NCBI GenBank assembly: GCA_019119495.1
Contig: DWWX01000020.1
Span: 1 to 57,737 of the forward strand
Direction of reading: 5' to 3'
DNA from: Candidatus Gemmiger stercorigallinarum
GTDB lineage: Bacteria > Bacillota > Clostridia > Oscillospirales > Ruminococcaceae
Length of the DNA: 57,737 nucleotides
Made by a program: the position numbers and the translations under genes. The notes under the pieces were generated by a model, which made no database searches, was not told the DNA's origin, and saw only the letters and a list, made by a program, of their open reading frames with translations. Below, piece by piece: positions 28,011 to 35,111 of this stretch. How positions within the stretch are numbered: the stretch's first letter is position 1; every line of letters starts with the position of its first letter.

Positions 28011-28496
28011 ATGTTTGAAGTAGATATTGAAATGCTGAAAGAACAGGGCCTCCAGATCATGGATACCGCCAAAAAGACCGCGCTGGACATTGCCGACAAG
28101 GGCAAAAATCAGCTGGAACTGCTGAACCAGCAGGCCCGTCTGTCCAAGGCGCAGCGCCAGCTGGGCGCGCTGGTGTACAGCCTGCACAAGGCCGGCGAGG
28201 AAAACCAGCCCCTGGTGGACAAGTACATCGAGGCCATTGCCGAGATCGAAAGCACCATCGAGGCCATCAAGGCCCGCATGACCCCCGCCGAGCGCGCTGA
28301 GGCCGAGGCGGAAGCGGATACCGAAGCGGAGGAACCCGCCGAGGAGCAGCCCGCCGCCGAGGAGGAAGCCGAGGAGGAGGAGATCATCGAGGAAGAGCCG
28401 GACCGCCCCCGCGGCGAGGTCAAGATCTGCCCGGTCTGCCACTCCGAGGTGGACGCCGAGGCGCTGTTCTGCAACCATTGCGGGGCGCAGCTGTGA
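28011..28496 (+). CDS. Coiled-coil zinc-ribbon protein with acidic linker
   Basis: A 161-residue soluble protein. Residues 1-105 are helical with heptads (KKTALDIADKGKNQLELLNQQARLSKAQRQLGAL), 106-140 are almost all Glu/Ala, and the C-terminus is a CxxC...CxxC zinc ribbon (CPVCHSEVDAEALFCNHCG). Proteins of this layout are common in clostridia, but no function is established. ATG 28011 is preferred, with AAGAAAGAGG upstream; the frame extends further upstream without support. The stop overlaps the mazG GTG (GTGA). Confidence 0.8.
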   Translation: MFEVDIEMLKEQGLQIMDTAKKTALDIADKGKNQLELLNQQARLSKAQRQLGALVYSLHKAGEENQPLVDKYIEAIAEIESTIEAIKARMTPAERAEAEAEADTEAEEPAEEQPAAEEEAEEEEIIEEEPDRPRGEVKICPVCHSEVDAEALFCNHCGAQL

Positions 28497-29179
28497 CCCC
28501 GTATCCCCGCAAAGAGCATTACACGGCGGAGGATCTGGTCGAGATCATCCGCATCCTGCGCGACCCGGACACCGGCTGCCCCTGGGACAAGGTGCAGACC
28601 CACGCCTCCATCCGCATGAACTTTCTGGAGGAAGCCTACGAGGCGGTGGACGCTTTGGATCTGGACGACCCGGAACTTCTTTGCGAGGAGCTGGGCGACG
28701 TGCTGATGCAGACGGCTTTCCACGCCGAGATGGAGGAGGAGACCGGCCGCTTTACCTGGCAGGACGTCTGCGACGGCGTCTGCCGCAAGCTGATCTTCCG
28801 CCATCCGCACATTTTTGGCGCCCAGCCCGGCCTGGAAGGCATAAATGACTGGGATGCGCTCAAAAATAAGGAAAAGGGCCGCACCACCCTGGCCGGGGAC
28901 CTGGAAAGCGTTCCCAAAGCCATGCCGGCCCTGATGCGCGCCGCCAAGCTGCAAAAGCGGGCCGAGCGCCGCCTGGGGCAGACGCCCCCGCAGCCGGACG
29001 CCGCCGCCCAAGCCGCGGCGCAGGCTGCCGCCGGCGGCCCGGATGCCGAGGAGGCGGTGGGACGCCTGCTGTTCGAGGCCGTCCGCCTTGCCCGCGCGGC
29101 GGGCGTTGACCCGGAGCAGGCCCTGCAGCGCCGGAACGAGCAGTTCCTGCGCCAGGCCGCCGGGGCGGACGCCGAATAA
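28493..29179 (+). CDS. mazG: Nucleoside triphosphate pyrophosphohydrolase MazG
   Basis: MazG hydrolyses (d)NTPs to monophosphates, limiting aberrant nucleotides. The 228-residue product has GCPWDKVQTHASIRMNFLEEAYEAVDALD and EELGDVLMQTAFHAEMEEE, the EExxE-12/28-ExxD-type metal site. The usual second MazG-like half is shortened and carries an Ala-rich insert (about 160-190). GTG 28493, overlapping the previous stop, is favoured; TTG 28478 is an alternative. This starts the classical block mazG-HU-rqcP-yabP-yabQ-divIC-S1 (yabN to yabR in Bacillus). Confidence 0.93.
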   Translation: MTPYPRKEHYTAEDLVEIIRILRDPDTGCPWDKVQTHASIRMNFLEEAYEAVDALDLDDPELLCEELGDVLMQTAFHAEMEEETGRFTWQDVCDGVCRKLIFRHPHIFGAQPGLEGINDWDALKNKEKGRTTLAGDLESVPKAMPALMRAAKLQKRAERRLGQTPPQPDAAAQAAAQAAAGGPDAEEAVGRLLFEAVRLARAAGVDPEQALQRRNEQFLRQAAGADAE

Positions 29180-29189
29180 CAAGCCAGTC

Positions 29190-29244
29190 AAAAAGCCTGC
29201 GCGCCGCGGTGCTAAAACAGCCGCGCCGCCGCGCATGCCTTTTT
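29190..29244 (+). terminator. Terminator between mazG and the HU gene
   Basis: An extended imperfect stem: AAAAAG, TGCGCG and CCGCGG segments on the left (from 29190) pair with the right arm ending CCTTTTT at 29244. The T-run is on the plus strand; the A-rich left arm could also stop minus-strand transcripts. Confidence 0.65.
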
Positions 29245-29272
29245 GCAGATAAATTACTTGGAGGTATAAACA

Positions 29273-29545
29273 ATGACCAAAGTTGAATTGATTGCCGCGG
29301 TCGCTGCCGATGCCGGCCTGACCAAAAAGGATGCCGAGAAGGCTGTCAACGGTATGATCAATGCCATCACCGAGGCGCTGAAGAACGGGGAGGAGGTCTC
29401 CCTGGTCGGTTTCGGCACCTTTAAGGTCCGCGAGCGCGCCGAGCATTCCGGCATCAATCCGCAGACCAAGGAGCCGATGACCATCGCCGCTTCCAAGCTG
29501 CCTTCCTTCAAGGCCGGCAAGGCGCTGAAGGACGCTGTGCAGTAA
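29273..29545 (+). CDS. hup: HU family DNA-binding protein
   Basis: A 90-residue nucleoid protein that bends and compacts DNA as a homodimer. N-terminal helices (MTKVELIAAVAADAGLTKKDAEKAVNGMINAITEAL), the beta-saddle VSLVGFGTFKVRERAEHSGINPQTKEPM with the DNA-intercalating proline in the arm tip region, and the C-terminal PSFKAGKALKDAV are all typical. Ribosome binding site TTGGAGGT is strong, as expected for an abundant protein. It is bracketed by terminator-like hairpins, suggesting an independent transcript inside the mazG-rqcP block. Confidence 0.96.
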   Translation: MTKVELIAAVAADAGLTKKDAEKAVNGMINAITEALKNGEEVSLVGFGTFKVRERAEHSGINPQTKEPMTIAASKLPSFKAGKALKDAVQ

Positions 29546-29638
29546 GGCACAAATCTTGTCAAGCGGCTGCGCTGCGGCGCAGCCCAGGGCCTGCCGCGGC
29601 CGGGAACCCCCGGTGCGGCGGGCCATTTTCCTGTTTTT

Positions 29639-29659
29639 GGGCGCTGCCCGGATTTTTTT
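29639..29659 (+). terminator. Weak hairpin with T7 tract after the HU gene
   Basis: GGGC-GCT-GCCC followed by GGA and seven Ts. The stem is only 4 bp, so it may attenuate rather than stop transcription into rqcP. Other hairpins (GGCTGCGC/GCGCAGCC, 29565-29584) occupy the rest of the gap. Confidence 0.4.
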
Positions 29660-29681
29660 GCAAAAAGGGGGATCATCCACC

Positions 29682-29927
29682 ATGCGTTTGGACAAATACC
29701 TGAAGGTCAGCCGCCTGATCAAACGGCGCACGCTGGCCAACGACGTGGCCGACGCCGGCCGCGTCATCGTCAACGGCAAACCGGCCAAGGCCAGCTATGC
29801 GGTCAAAACCGGCGACGAGATCGAGATCACCTTCGGCAACAAGCCGGTCAAGGTGCGGGTGCTCTCTACCGAGGAGCCCCGCGGCAAGGACGTCGCCCGC
29901 GAACTGTACGAGGTCCTGCCCGAATAA
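29682..29927 (+). CDS. rqcP: S4-domain ribosome quality control protein RqcP
   Basis: RqcP (YabO) binds stalled 50S subunits with RqcH and drives C-terminal alanine tailing of nascent chains. The 81-residue protein is a single S4 RNA-binding domain: MRLDKYLKVSRLIKRRTLANDVADAGRVIVNGKPAKASYAVKTGDEI, with the basic residues that contact 23S rRNA and tRNA. ATG 29682 is preferred because homology begins there and GGGGG lies upstream. Position between HU and yabP matches Bacillus. Confidence 0.94.
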   Translation: MRLDKYLKVSRLIKRRTLANDVADAGRVIVNGKPAKASYAVKTGDEIEITFGNKPVKVRVLSTEEPRGKDVARELYEVLPE

Positions 29928-29936
29928 ACTCGCCCG

Positions 29937-29965
29937 GCATATTTCCGGTCCCCGGCGCATATATA
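29937..29965 (+). promoter_or_regulatory. Candidate sigma-E promoter of yabPQ
   Basis: GCATATT (29937-29943), 14 bases, then CATATATA (29958-29965). This fits the Bacillus sigma-E pattern (KMATATT - 13 to 15 - CATACANT) with correct spacing, directly upstream of yabP, which is a sigma-E-regulated gene in Bacillus. Confidence 0.6.
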
Positions 29966-30035
29966 GATAGCAAAGTGCCGCTGCACCCTGCGCGGCGCAA
30001 AGCCATCCTGCCGCAAGAAGGGGAGGTGCCCGCCC

Positions 30036-30341
30036 ATGCCGGCCAAATCCAACGAGCCCGTGCCGGTGGAAACATCGGCCCAGGCCCAGACCCATACCCT
30101 GACCCTGGAAAACCGCCGCACACTGGTGGCCACCGGCGTCACCCGCATTGTCAGCTGTGACGAGACCGGCGCGGCGCTGGACACCGTGCAGGGCCGGCTG
30201 ACCATCGGCGGGCAGGCCATCCAGGTGGGGGAGCTGTCGGTGCGCACCGGCGAGGTCCGCATTTTCGGCAAGATCGAGTTTCTGCAGTACACCGAAAACC
30301 GCGAAAGCGCCGGCGGCTTTTTCCGGCGGCTGTTCGGGTGA
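30036..30341 (+). CDS. yabP: Sporulation protein YabP
   Basis: A 101-residue small soluble protein of the YabP/YqfC family required for sporulation (mother-cell, sigma-E regulon in Bacillus). It has the family core LENRRTLVATGVTRIVSCDETGAALDTVQGRLTIGGQAIQVGELSVRTGEVRIFGKIEFLQY. GGGAGGTG (30021-30028) precedes ATG 30036. It is followed after six bases by yabQ. The preserved sigma-E-like promoter supports an active sporulation role; the molecular mechanism is unknown. Confidence 0.9.
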   Translation: MPAKSNEPVPVETSAQAQTHTLTLENRRTLVATGVTRIVSCDETGAALDTVQGRLTIGGQAIQVGELSVRTGEVRIFGKIEFLQYTENRESAGGFFRRLFG

Positions 30342-30347
30342 CCCGCC

Positions 30348-30821
30348 GTGACGGCTTCGCCGCCTTTGTGGGCGCTGTGGACGGATGTGCTGTGGTGCCT
30401 GGGGCTGGGCCTGGCGGCAGCCGCCGCGCGGGACGCCGCCGGCCTGCTGCTGGGGCACAGCCGCCCGGTGCGGTTCCTTCTGGACCTGCTTGCCTTTGCG
30501 TCGGCCGCGGTGCTGGCCTGCGGGTTTGCGGCCGGGCTTTCGGCCAGCGGCCGGGTGCGCTGGTACATGGCGGCCGCCATGGCGCTGGGTGCGCTGGGCT
30601 GGCGGTGGGCGGCGTCCGGGCTGCTGCACCGTGCGGCGGCGCTGGTTTTGCGCCTGCTTACGCTGCCCATGCGGCTGGCAGAGCGGTATCTGGCGCGCCC
30701 TGCCCGCCGCCGGCTGGCCGCCATCGCCGCAAAACGAAAAAAATCCGCCGGAAAACGGCAAAAAGCACAAAAAAGGCACAAAAAAATCTTGCAAAAGCAA
30801 GGACGTATATTATATAATTAA
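30348..30821 (+). CDS. yabQ: Sporulation membrane protein YabQ
   Basis: A 157-residue membrane protein with three to four hydrophobic helices between residues 8 and 110 and a strongly basic tail (RRRLAAIAAKRKKSAGKRQKAQKRHKK). Length, topology and position between yabP and divIC match YabQ, needed for spore cortex formation in Bacillus, although sequence conservation is low. The frame beginning GTG 30348 is chosen over the overlapping frame from 30338 because only this one encodes membrane helices. Its 3' end contains the divIC promoter. Confidence 0.7.
   Translation: MTASPPLWALWTDVLWCLGLGLAAAAARDAAGLLLGHSRPVRFLLDLLAFASAAVLACGFAAGLSASGRVRWYMAAAMALGALGWRWAASGLLHRAAALVLRLLTLPMRLAERYLARPARRRLAAIAAKRKKSAGKRQKAQKRHKKILQKQGRILYN
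30789..30818 (+). promoter_or_regulatory. Sigma-A promoter of divIC inside the end of yabQ
   Basis: TTGCAA (30789-30794), 18 bases, TATAAT (30813-30818), giving vegetative transcription of divIC and the S1 gene independent of yabPQ. Confidence 0.75.
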
Positions 30822-30827
30822 ACATAC

Positions 30828-30849
30828 GCAAGCGTCGCAGTACGCTTGC
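30828..30849 (+). other. Hairpin at the 5' end of the divIC transcript
   Basis: GCAAGCGT (30828-30835) and ACGCTTGC (30842-30849) form a perfect 8-bp stem with a 6-base loop, starting only a few bases after the predicted transcription start. It could stabilise the mRNA or be a protein-binding operator. Confidence 0.5.
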
Positions 30850-30882
30850 CGCCGATCTGCCGGAAGGAGGCTGAACACCGCG

Positions 30883-31164
30883 ATGAAACACCACAAGGTC
30901 GTACCCAAGTGGGTCGGGCCGGCGCTGATCGTTGTGCTGTGCGGGTATCTGTTCATCAACGTGCTTCAGTGCCAGATGACGATCAGTTCCAAGCGGCAGG
31001 AGCTTGACACCATTCAGAACCAGGTGGCTGAGCAGCAGGCCCAGAACGAGGAACTGTCCCGCTCTCTGGACGACGGCGAGGACGCCATCATCGAGCGCAT
31101 GGCCCGCGAACAGGGCTATGCCCGCCCGAACGAGCGCGTCTTTTACGACATCGGCGGCAACTGA
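30883..31164 (+). CDS. divIC: Septum formation initiator family protein (DivIC/FtsL-like)
   Basis: A 93-residue bitopic division protein: basic N-terminus, one transmembrane helix (about 11-30, GPALIVVLCGYLFINVLQCQ), then an extracytoplasmic leucine-zipper-like coiled coil (about 32-65) and the conserved MAREQGYARPNERVFYDI end. It should join the FtsL-DivIB-DivIC divisome complex. GGAAGGAGG precedes ATG 30883. Order with yabQ and the S1 gene is the Bacillus order. Confidence 0.9.
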   Translation: MKHHKVVPKWVGPALIVVLCGYLFINVLQCQMTISSKRQELDTIQNQVAEQQAQNEELSRSLDDGEDAIIERMAREQGYARPNERVFYDIGGN

Positions 31165-31235
31165 ACCAACGGCGGCTGGGGCTTTGCGGGTCCGTGCCGC
31201 CCCAAAACGCACTACGGAAAAAGGGGTATCGCAGT

Positions 31236-31736
31236 TTGGCATTTCAGGTAGGGGACATCGTCGAAGGAAAGATCACCGGCATCAAACCGTTTGGCGCCTT
31301 TGTTGCGCTGCCGGACCACAAGAACGGCCTTGTCCACATCTCGGAGGTTTCGTACGAGTTCGTTCAGGATCTGTCCACCGTCCTGTCCGAGGGACAGACG
31401 GTCCAGGTCAAAGTCATGAGCATTGCGCCGGACGGCAAGATCGCGCTGTCCATCAAGCGCACCCAGCCCGCGCCGGAACGCGGCAGCCGCCCGCCCCGCA
31501 AGGAGCACGGCGGCCAGCAGCATCCGGGCGGCGGCGCGGCGGCCCGCAGCGGCGGACGTCCGCCCCGCAAGGAACCGGCGCCCCGCGTCTGGCAGCCCAA
31601 GCCGGCCCAGCCCAAAGGGGACTTGAGCTTTGAGGACATGATGTCCCGCTTCAAATCCCAGAGCGAGGAAAAGATCGCCGACCTCAAGCGGGTGACCGAA
31701 AACCGCCGTGGCGGGTATTCCCGCCGCCGCGGCTGA
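31236..31736 (+). CDS. S1 RNA-binding domain protein (YabR-like)
   Basis: A 166-residue protein: an N-terminal S1 OB-fold (about 1-75: VGDIVEGKITGIKPFGAFVALPDHKNGLVHISEVS, VQVKVMSIAPDGKIALSIKR) followed by an Arg/Pro/Gly-rich disordered tail and a C-terminal FEDMMSRFKSQSEEKIADLKR helix seen in this family. Bacillus YabR has the same position; related proteins bind RNA or ribosomes. The TTG at 31236 is chosen because homology begins there and AAAAAGGGG is 10 bases upstream. Confidence 0.88.
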   Translation: MAFQVGDIVEGKITGIKPFGAFVALPDHKNGLVHISEVSYEFVQDLSTVLSEGQTVQVKVMSIAPDGKIALSIKRTQPAPERGSRPPRKEHGGQQHPGGGAAARSGGRPPRKEPAPRVWQPKPAQPKGDLSFEDMMSRFKSQSEEKIADLKRVTENRRGGYSRRRG

Positions 31737-31762
31737 GCGCATCCGATGAAACGGTAAATACA

Positions 31763-31804
31763 AAAGGCTCTGCCGTGGCAGCTGTGCCGGCGCAGGGCCT
31801 TTTT
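31763..31804 (+). terminator. Terminator after the S1 gene
   Basis: AAAGGCTCTGC (31763-31773) pairs over 11 bp (one G-U) with GCAGGGCCTTT (31792-31802), followed by TT. It closes the divIC-S1 transcript. Confidence 0.82.
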
Positions 31805-31854
31805 GCCTTGCCTGGCGACCGATACACCGATTTTACAGACAGAAAGGACAAACC

Positions 31855-33060
31855 ATGCCGGAACCGTATACACTGGTCGCGCCCTGCTTTTTCGGGACCG
31901 AATCCACCCTTGCCTTCGAGGTGCGCCGCCTGGGCGCCGGGAACGTCCAGGTCACCGACGGCCGCGTCACCTTCCAGGGCGGGGCGGAATTGATCGCCGC
32001 CGCCAACCTCAACCTGCGCACCGCCGAGCGGGTGCTGCTGCTTCTGGCCACCGCCCGCACCACCACCTTTGACGAGCTGTTTGACGCCGTTTACGCCATC
32101 CCCTGGGAGGAGCTTCTGCCGCCGGACGCCGCCTTCCCGGTCAAAGGCTCCAGCCTGTCCAGCCAGCTGTCCAGCGTGCCCGCCTGCCAGAGCATCGTCA
32201 AAAAGGCGGTGGTCAAGCGGCTGATGGCCGGCCACCACGTTTCCACCCTGCCGGAGACCGGCGCACTGTACAAGCTGCGCTTTGCCCTGCGCAAGGACCG
32301 GATGGAGATGTATCTGGACACCTCCGGCGACGGCCTGCACAAGCGGGGCTACCGCCGCAACGCCACGCTGGCCCCCATCAAGGAGACGCTGGCCGCAGCC
32401 ATCGCCGACCTGGGCCGCGTGCGGCGGGACAGCATCGTGCAGGACCCCTTCTGCGGTTCCGGCACGCTGGTGATCGAGGCCGCCCAGAAGGCGCTGAACA
32501 TCGCCCCCGGCCTGCGCCGCCGATTTGCCGCCGAGTCCTTCGGCTTTATTCCCCGCCAGGTCTGGGCGGAGGAGCGGGCCAAAGCCATCGCCGCCGCCCG
32601 CCCCGACGCGGCGTTCGAGGCCTTCGGCTATGACATCGACCCCGCGGCCGTGGCCCTGGCTGCGGCCAACGCCAGGCTGGCCGGCGTGGGGGACCGCTGC
32701 CATTTCCGGGCGGCGGACGTGCGGGATTTTGCCCCCCGCCCGGACGCCATCGTGCTGACCAACCCGCCCTACGGCGAGCGCCTGGGCGACGCCCGCGAGG
32801 CGGCCGAGCTGGCCGGCGTGCTGGGCAAGGCCTGGCAGGCGCAGCAGGGGGCGGGGCTGTACGTCATCACCGCCGACGCTGCGTTTGAGACGCACTTCGG
32901 CCTGAAAGCCGCCAAACGGCGCAAGATCTACAACGGCATGATCCCCTGCCAGCTGTATATGTACTTCCAGCCGCGCGGTGGGAAATCCGGCGCCGCAGAC
33001 CAGAAGGCTGCCGCCCCTGCGCGGCCCGCAGAGAACGGAGGACGCAAATGGAAGACCTGA
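31855..33060 (+). CDS. THUMP-domain class I rRNA methyltransferase (RlmL N-terminal/YpsC type)
   Basis: A 401-residue SAM-dependent RNA methyltransferase (COG0116). The N-terminal part (about 1-170) includes a ferredoxin-like/THUMP region with AANLNLRTAERVLLLL; the C-terminal Rossmann fold has PFCGSGTLVIEAA (about 200-212) and catalytic NPPYGERLGD (about 302-311), the NPPY motif of N6-adenine or N2-guanine methylation. Single-domain relatives such as Bacillus YpsC probably perform the m2G2445-type modification of 23S rRNA. The last 25 residues are low complexity. The 3' end overlaps the NYN gene by 13 bases. Confidence 0.88.
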   Translation: MPEPYTLVAPCFFGTESTLAFEVRRLGAGNVQVTDGRVTFQGGAELIAAANLNLRTAERVLLLLATARTTTFDELFDAVYAIPWEELLPPDAAFPVKGSSLSSQLSSVPACQSIVKKAVVKRLMAGHHVSTLPETGALYKLRFALRKDRMEMYLDTSGDGLHKRGYRRNATLAPIKETLAAAIADLGRVRRDSIVQDPFCGSGTLVIEAAQKALNIAPGLRRRFAAESFGFIPRQVWAEERAKAIAAARPDAAFEAFGYDIDPAAVALAAANARLAGVGDRCHFRAADVRDFAPRPDAIVLTNPPYGERLGDAREAAELAGVLGKAWQAQQGAGLYVITADAAFETHFGLKAAKRRKIYNGMIPCQLYMYFQPRGGKSGAADQKAAAPARPAENGGRKWKT

Positions 33061-33872
33061 AACTTGCCGTATTGATCGACGCGGACAACATTTCGCCCAA
33101 GTATGTCAAGGTCATCATGGACGAGGCCGCCTCCTTCGGCGTGGCGACCTGCAAGCGCATCTACGGCGACTGGAGCGACGTCCGGCTGAAAAGCTGGAAA
33201 GATACGCTTTTGAACAATTCCATCATCCCGGTGCAGCAGTACAGCTACACCACCGGCAAAAACGCCACCGACTCGGCCATGATCATCGACGCCATGGACC
33301 TGCTGTATTCCGGCAACCTGGACGGGTTCTGCATCGTCTCGTCGGACAGCGACTTCACCCGCCTGGCCGCCCGGCTGCGGGAAGCCGGCAAGCTGGTCAT
33401 CGGCATGGGCGAGAGCAAAACGCTGGGCCCCTTTGTCAAGGCCTGCGACCAGTTCAAGTATCTGGACCTGATTTTGAACAATGCCGAGCCGGAGGACGAG
33501 CCGGCCCTGCCTGCCGCCGACAGCGCAGAGCCTGCCGCCAGCGACGACACCGCCATCAACCGGGATTCCATCGAGCGCCTGGTCCGCGGCATGATCGACG
33601 AGATGGACGACGGCACCGGCTGGGTGCGCACCAGCCGCGTCGGCGACCAGCTGATCAAGCGGTATCCGGACTTTGACGTGCGCAACTTCGGCAGCAAGAG
33701 CCTGAACAAGTTCCTGGCGACGCTGCCCGGCATGGAGGTGGAGGAGCGGCTGCTGGCCAACGGCAACCCCATCCAGTTTGTGCGCATCCGCCCCCAGCCC
33801 GCCCCCAAAAAGACGGTCCGCAAAACTTCCGCCCGCACCGGCGGCAAAAAGCGCGCCGCGCGCAAAAAGTAA
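33048..33872 (+). CDS. NYN-domain ribonuclease-like protein with LOTUS/OST-HTH domain
   Basis: A 274-residue cytoplasmic protein. The N-terminal NYN (LabA/PIN-like) nuclease domain (about 1-150) has acidic residues D11 and D13 in LIDADN, DSAMIIDAMDLL and SSDSDF, forming a metal site. An acidic linker leads to a LOTUS/OST-HTH winged helix (about 180-250: IERLVRGMIDEMDD...VRTSRVGDQLIKRYPDFDVRNFGSKSLNKFL), which in other proteins binds structured RNA, and a Lys/Arg-rich tail. Probably an RNA-processing enzyme; substrate unknown. It overlaps the methyltransferase gene, so the two are made together. Confidence 0.88.
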   Translation: MEDLKLAVLIDADNISPKYVKVIMDEAASFGVATCKRIYGDWSDVRLKSWKDTLLNNSIIPVQQYSYTTGKNATDSAMIIDAMDLLYSGNLDGFCIVSSDSDFTRLAARLREAGKLVIGMGESKTLGPFVKACDQFKYLDLILNNAEPEDEPALPAADSAEPAASDDTAINRDSIERLVRGMIDEMDDGTGWVRTSRVGDQLIKRYPDFDVRNFGSKSLNKFLATLPGMEVEERLLANGNPIQFVRIRPQPAPKKTVRKTSARTGGKKRAARKK

Positions 33873-34120
33873 GGGGACTGCCGGGGAAAGTCTGCGGCAA
33901 AAAAAGCAGCTGTCCGCAGAAGAAAAACGGTTTTCTCCTCTTTTCCTGCACGATTTGCATAAATCCTGTATATAGTTGCGCCAAAACGGCACATAAAACG
34001 GATAAATTTCCGCGCGGCCCTTGCGAAACGGGACAGAGTATAGTAACATGGTATATGTCGCTGGTTTAATGTGCGAAAGTGTATCCGAAAGCCGGCGCAA
34101 ACAAGAGGAGGAGAATTGTT

Positions 34121-34993
34121 ATGAAACGTATTATCAGCATCAGCCTGGCGGCTGCGCTGGCGCTCAGCCTGGCCGCCTGCGGCGCCCCCGCCAGCGAGTC
34201 CGCCGCGCCGTCTGAGTCTGCCTCGGCCAGCGAGAGCACCGCCGGCACCCAGGAGGCTGCCGACGCCGGTTCTGACGCCGCCGACGCCGAGAGCGACCTT
34301 GCCTATGTGCAGGACAAGGGCACGCTGGTCATCGGCTACACCGTCTACGCCCCGATGAACTATACCGACGAAAACGGCGAGTTCACCGGCTTTGACACCG
34401 AGCTTGCCACCGCCGTCTGCGAGCAGCTGGGCGTCACGCCGGAGTTTCAGGAGATCAACTGGAACACCAAGGTGGTGGAGCTGGACGCCAAGAGCATCGA
34501 CTGCATCTGGAACGGCATGACGCTGACCGAGGATATTCTGGCAAACACCGCCTGCACCGAGCCTTACGCCAAAAACGCGCAGGTCGTCGTGATGAAGGCG
34601 GACGCCGAGTATGCCAGCACCGCTGACCTGGCGGACGGCGTGGTGGCCTACGAGGCCGGCTCCGCCGGTCAGGACACGGTGGAAGGGGACGAGTACCTGT
34701 CCCAGGCCGAGGGCGTGCCCATGTCGGTGCAGACCAACTGCCTGCGCGAGGTGGAGGCCGGCACCGCCACCGCCGCCGTGCTGGACCTGACCCTGGCCAA
34801 CGCCATGATCGGCGAGGGCACCGACTATGCCGACCTGGAGATCAAGGACGAGCTGAACGTGGAGGAATACGGCGTCGCTTTCCGCAAGGGCAGCGACCTG
34901 GCCGAAGCGGTCAACCAGGCCTTTGCCGCCCTGCGCGAGGACGGCACCATGCAGGCCCTGGCCGACAAGTACAATCTGGAGCTGGCCGACTGA
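34121..34993 (+). CDS. Amino-acid ABC transporter substrate-binding lipoprotein
   Basis: A 290-residue family-3 solute-binding protein. The signal peptide with lipobox LAAC (Cys at about residue 20) is followed by a Ser/Ala/Glu-rich linker (to about 55) and the periplasmic-binding fold: LVIGYTVYAPMNYTDENGEFTGFDTELATAVCEQLGV, DCIWNGMTLTEDI, and the C-terminal GVAFRKGSDLAEAVNQAFAALREDGTMQALADKYN. It captures a polar amino acid (Arg, Gln, Cys or similar) for the permease and ATPase that follow. AAGAGGAGGAG precedes ATG 34121. The 248-base upstream region is AT-richer than average with several -10-like hexamers (TATAGT at 34039, TATATG at 34052) but no convincing complete promoter. Confidence 0.92.
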   Translation: MKRIISISLAAALALSLAACGAPASESAAPSESASASESTAGTQEAADAGSDAADAESDLAYVQDKGTLVIGYTVYAPMNYTDENGEFTGFDTELATAVCEQLGVTPEFQEINWNTKVVELDAKSIDCIWNGMTLTEDILANTACTEPYAKNAQVVVMKADAEYASTADLADGVVAYEAGSAGQDTVEGDEYLSQAEGVPMSVQTNCLREVEAGTATAAVLDLTLANAMIGEGTDYADLEIKDELNVEEYGVAFRKGSDLAEAVNQAFAALREDGTMQALADKYNLELAD

Positions 34994-35017
34994 GCCGTTT
35001 GTTAAGTGCAAAAACGA

Positions 35018-35044
35018 CCCGTGCGCTGCGCTGCAGCGCACGGG
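35018..35044 (+). other. Perfect 12-bp hairpin between binding protein and permease
   Basis: CCCGTGCGCTGC (35018-35029) and its exact complement (35033-35044) around a GCT loop; no T-tract. Such stems usually stabilise the upstream mRNA or partly terminate, giving more binding protein than permease. Confidence 0.7.
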
Positions 35045-35111
35045 CTGCCTTGCGTCTGCCGGAAAACGGCGGGCGACATAAGCCGGCGCGGCCGGCGGGG
35101 AAGTGGGAACT

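Noticed and set aside
30338..30817. An alternative frame overlapping yabQ
   Set aside because: It gives Gly/Ala/Arg-rich sequence without membrane helices; the frame from 30348 fits YabQ.
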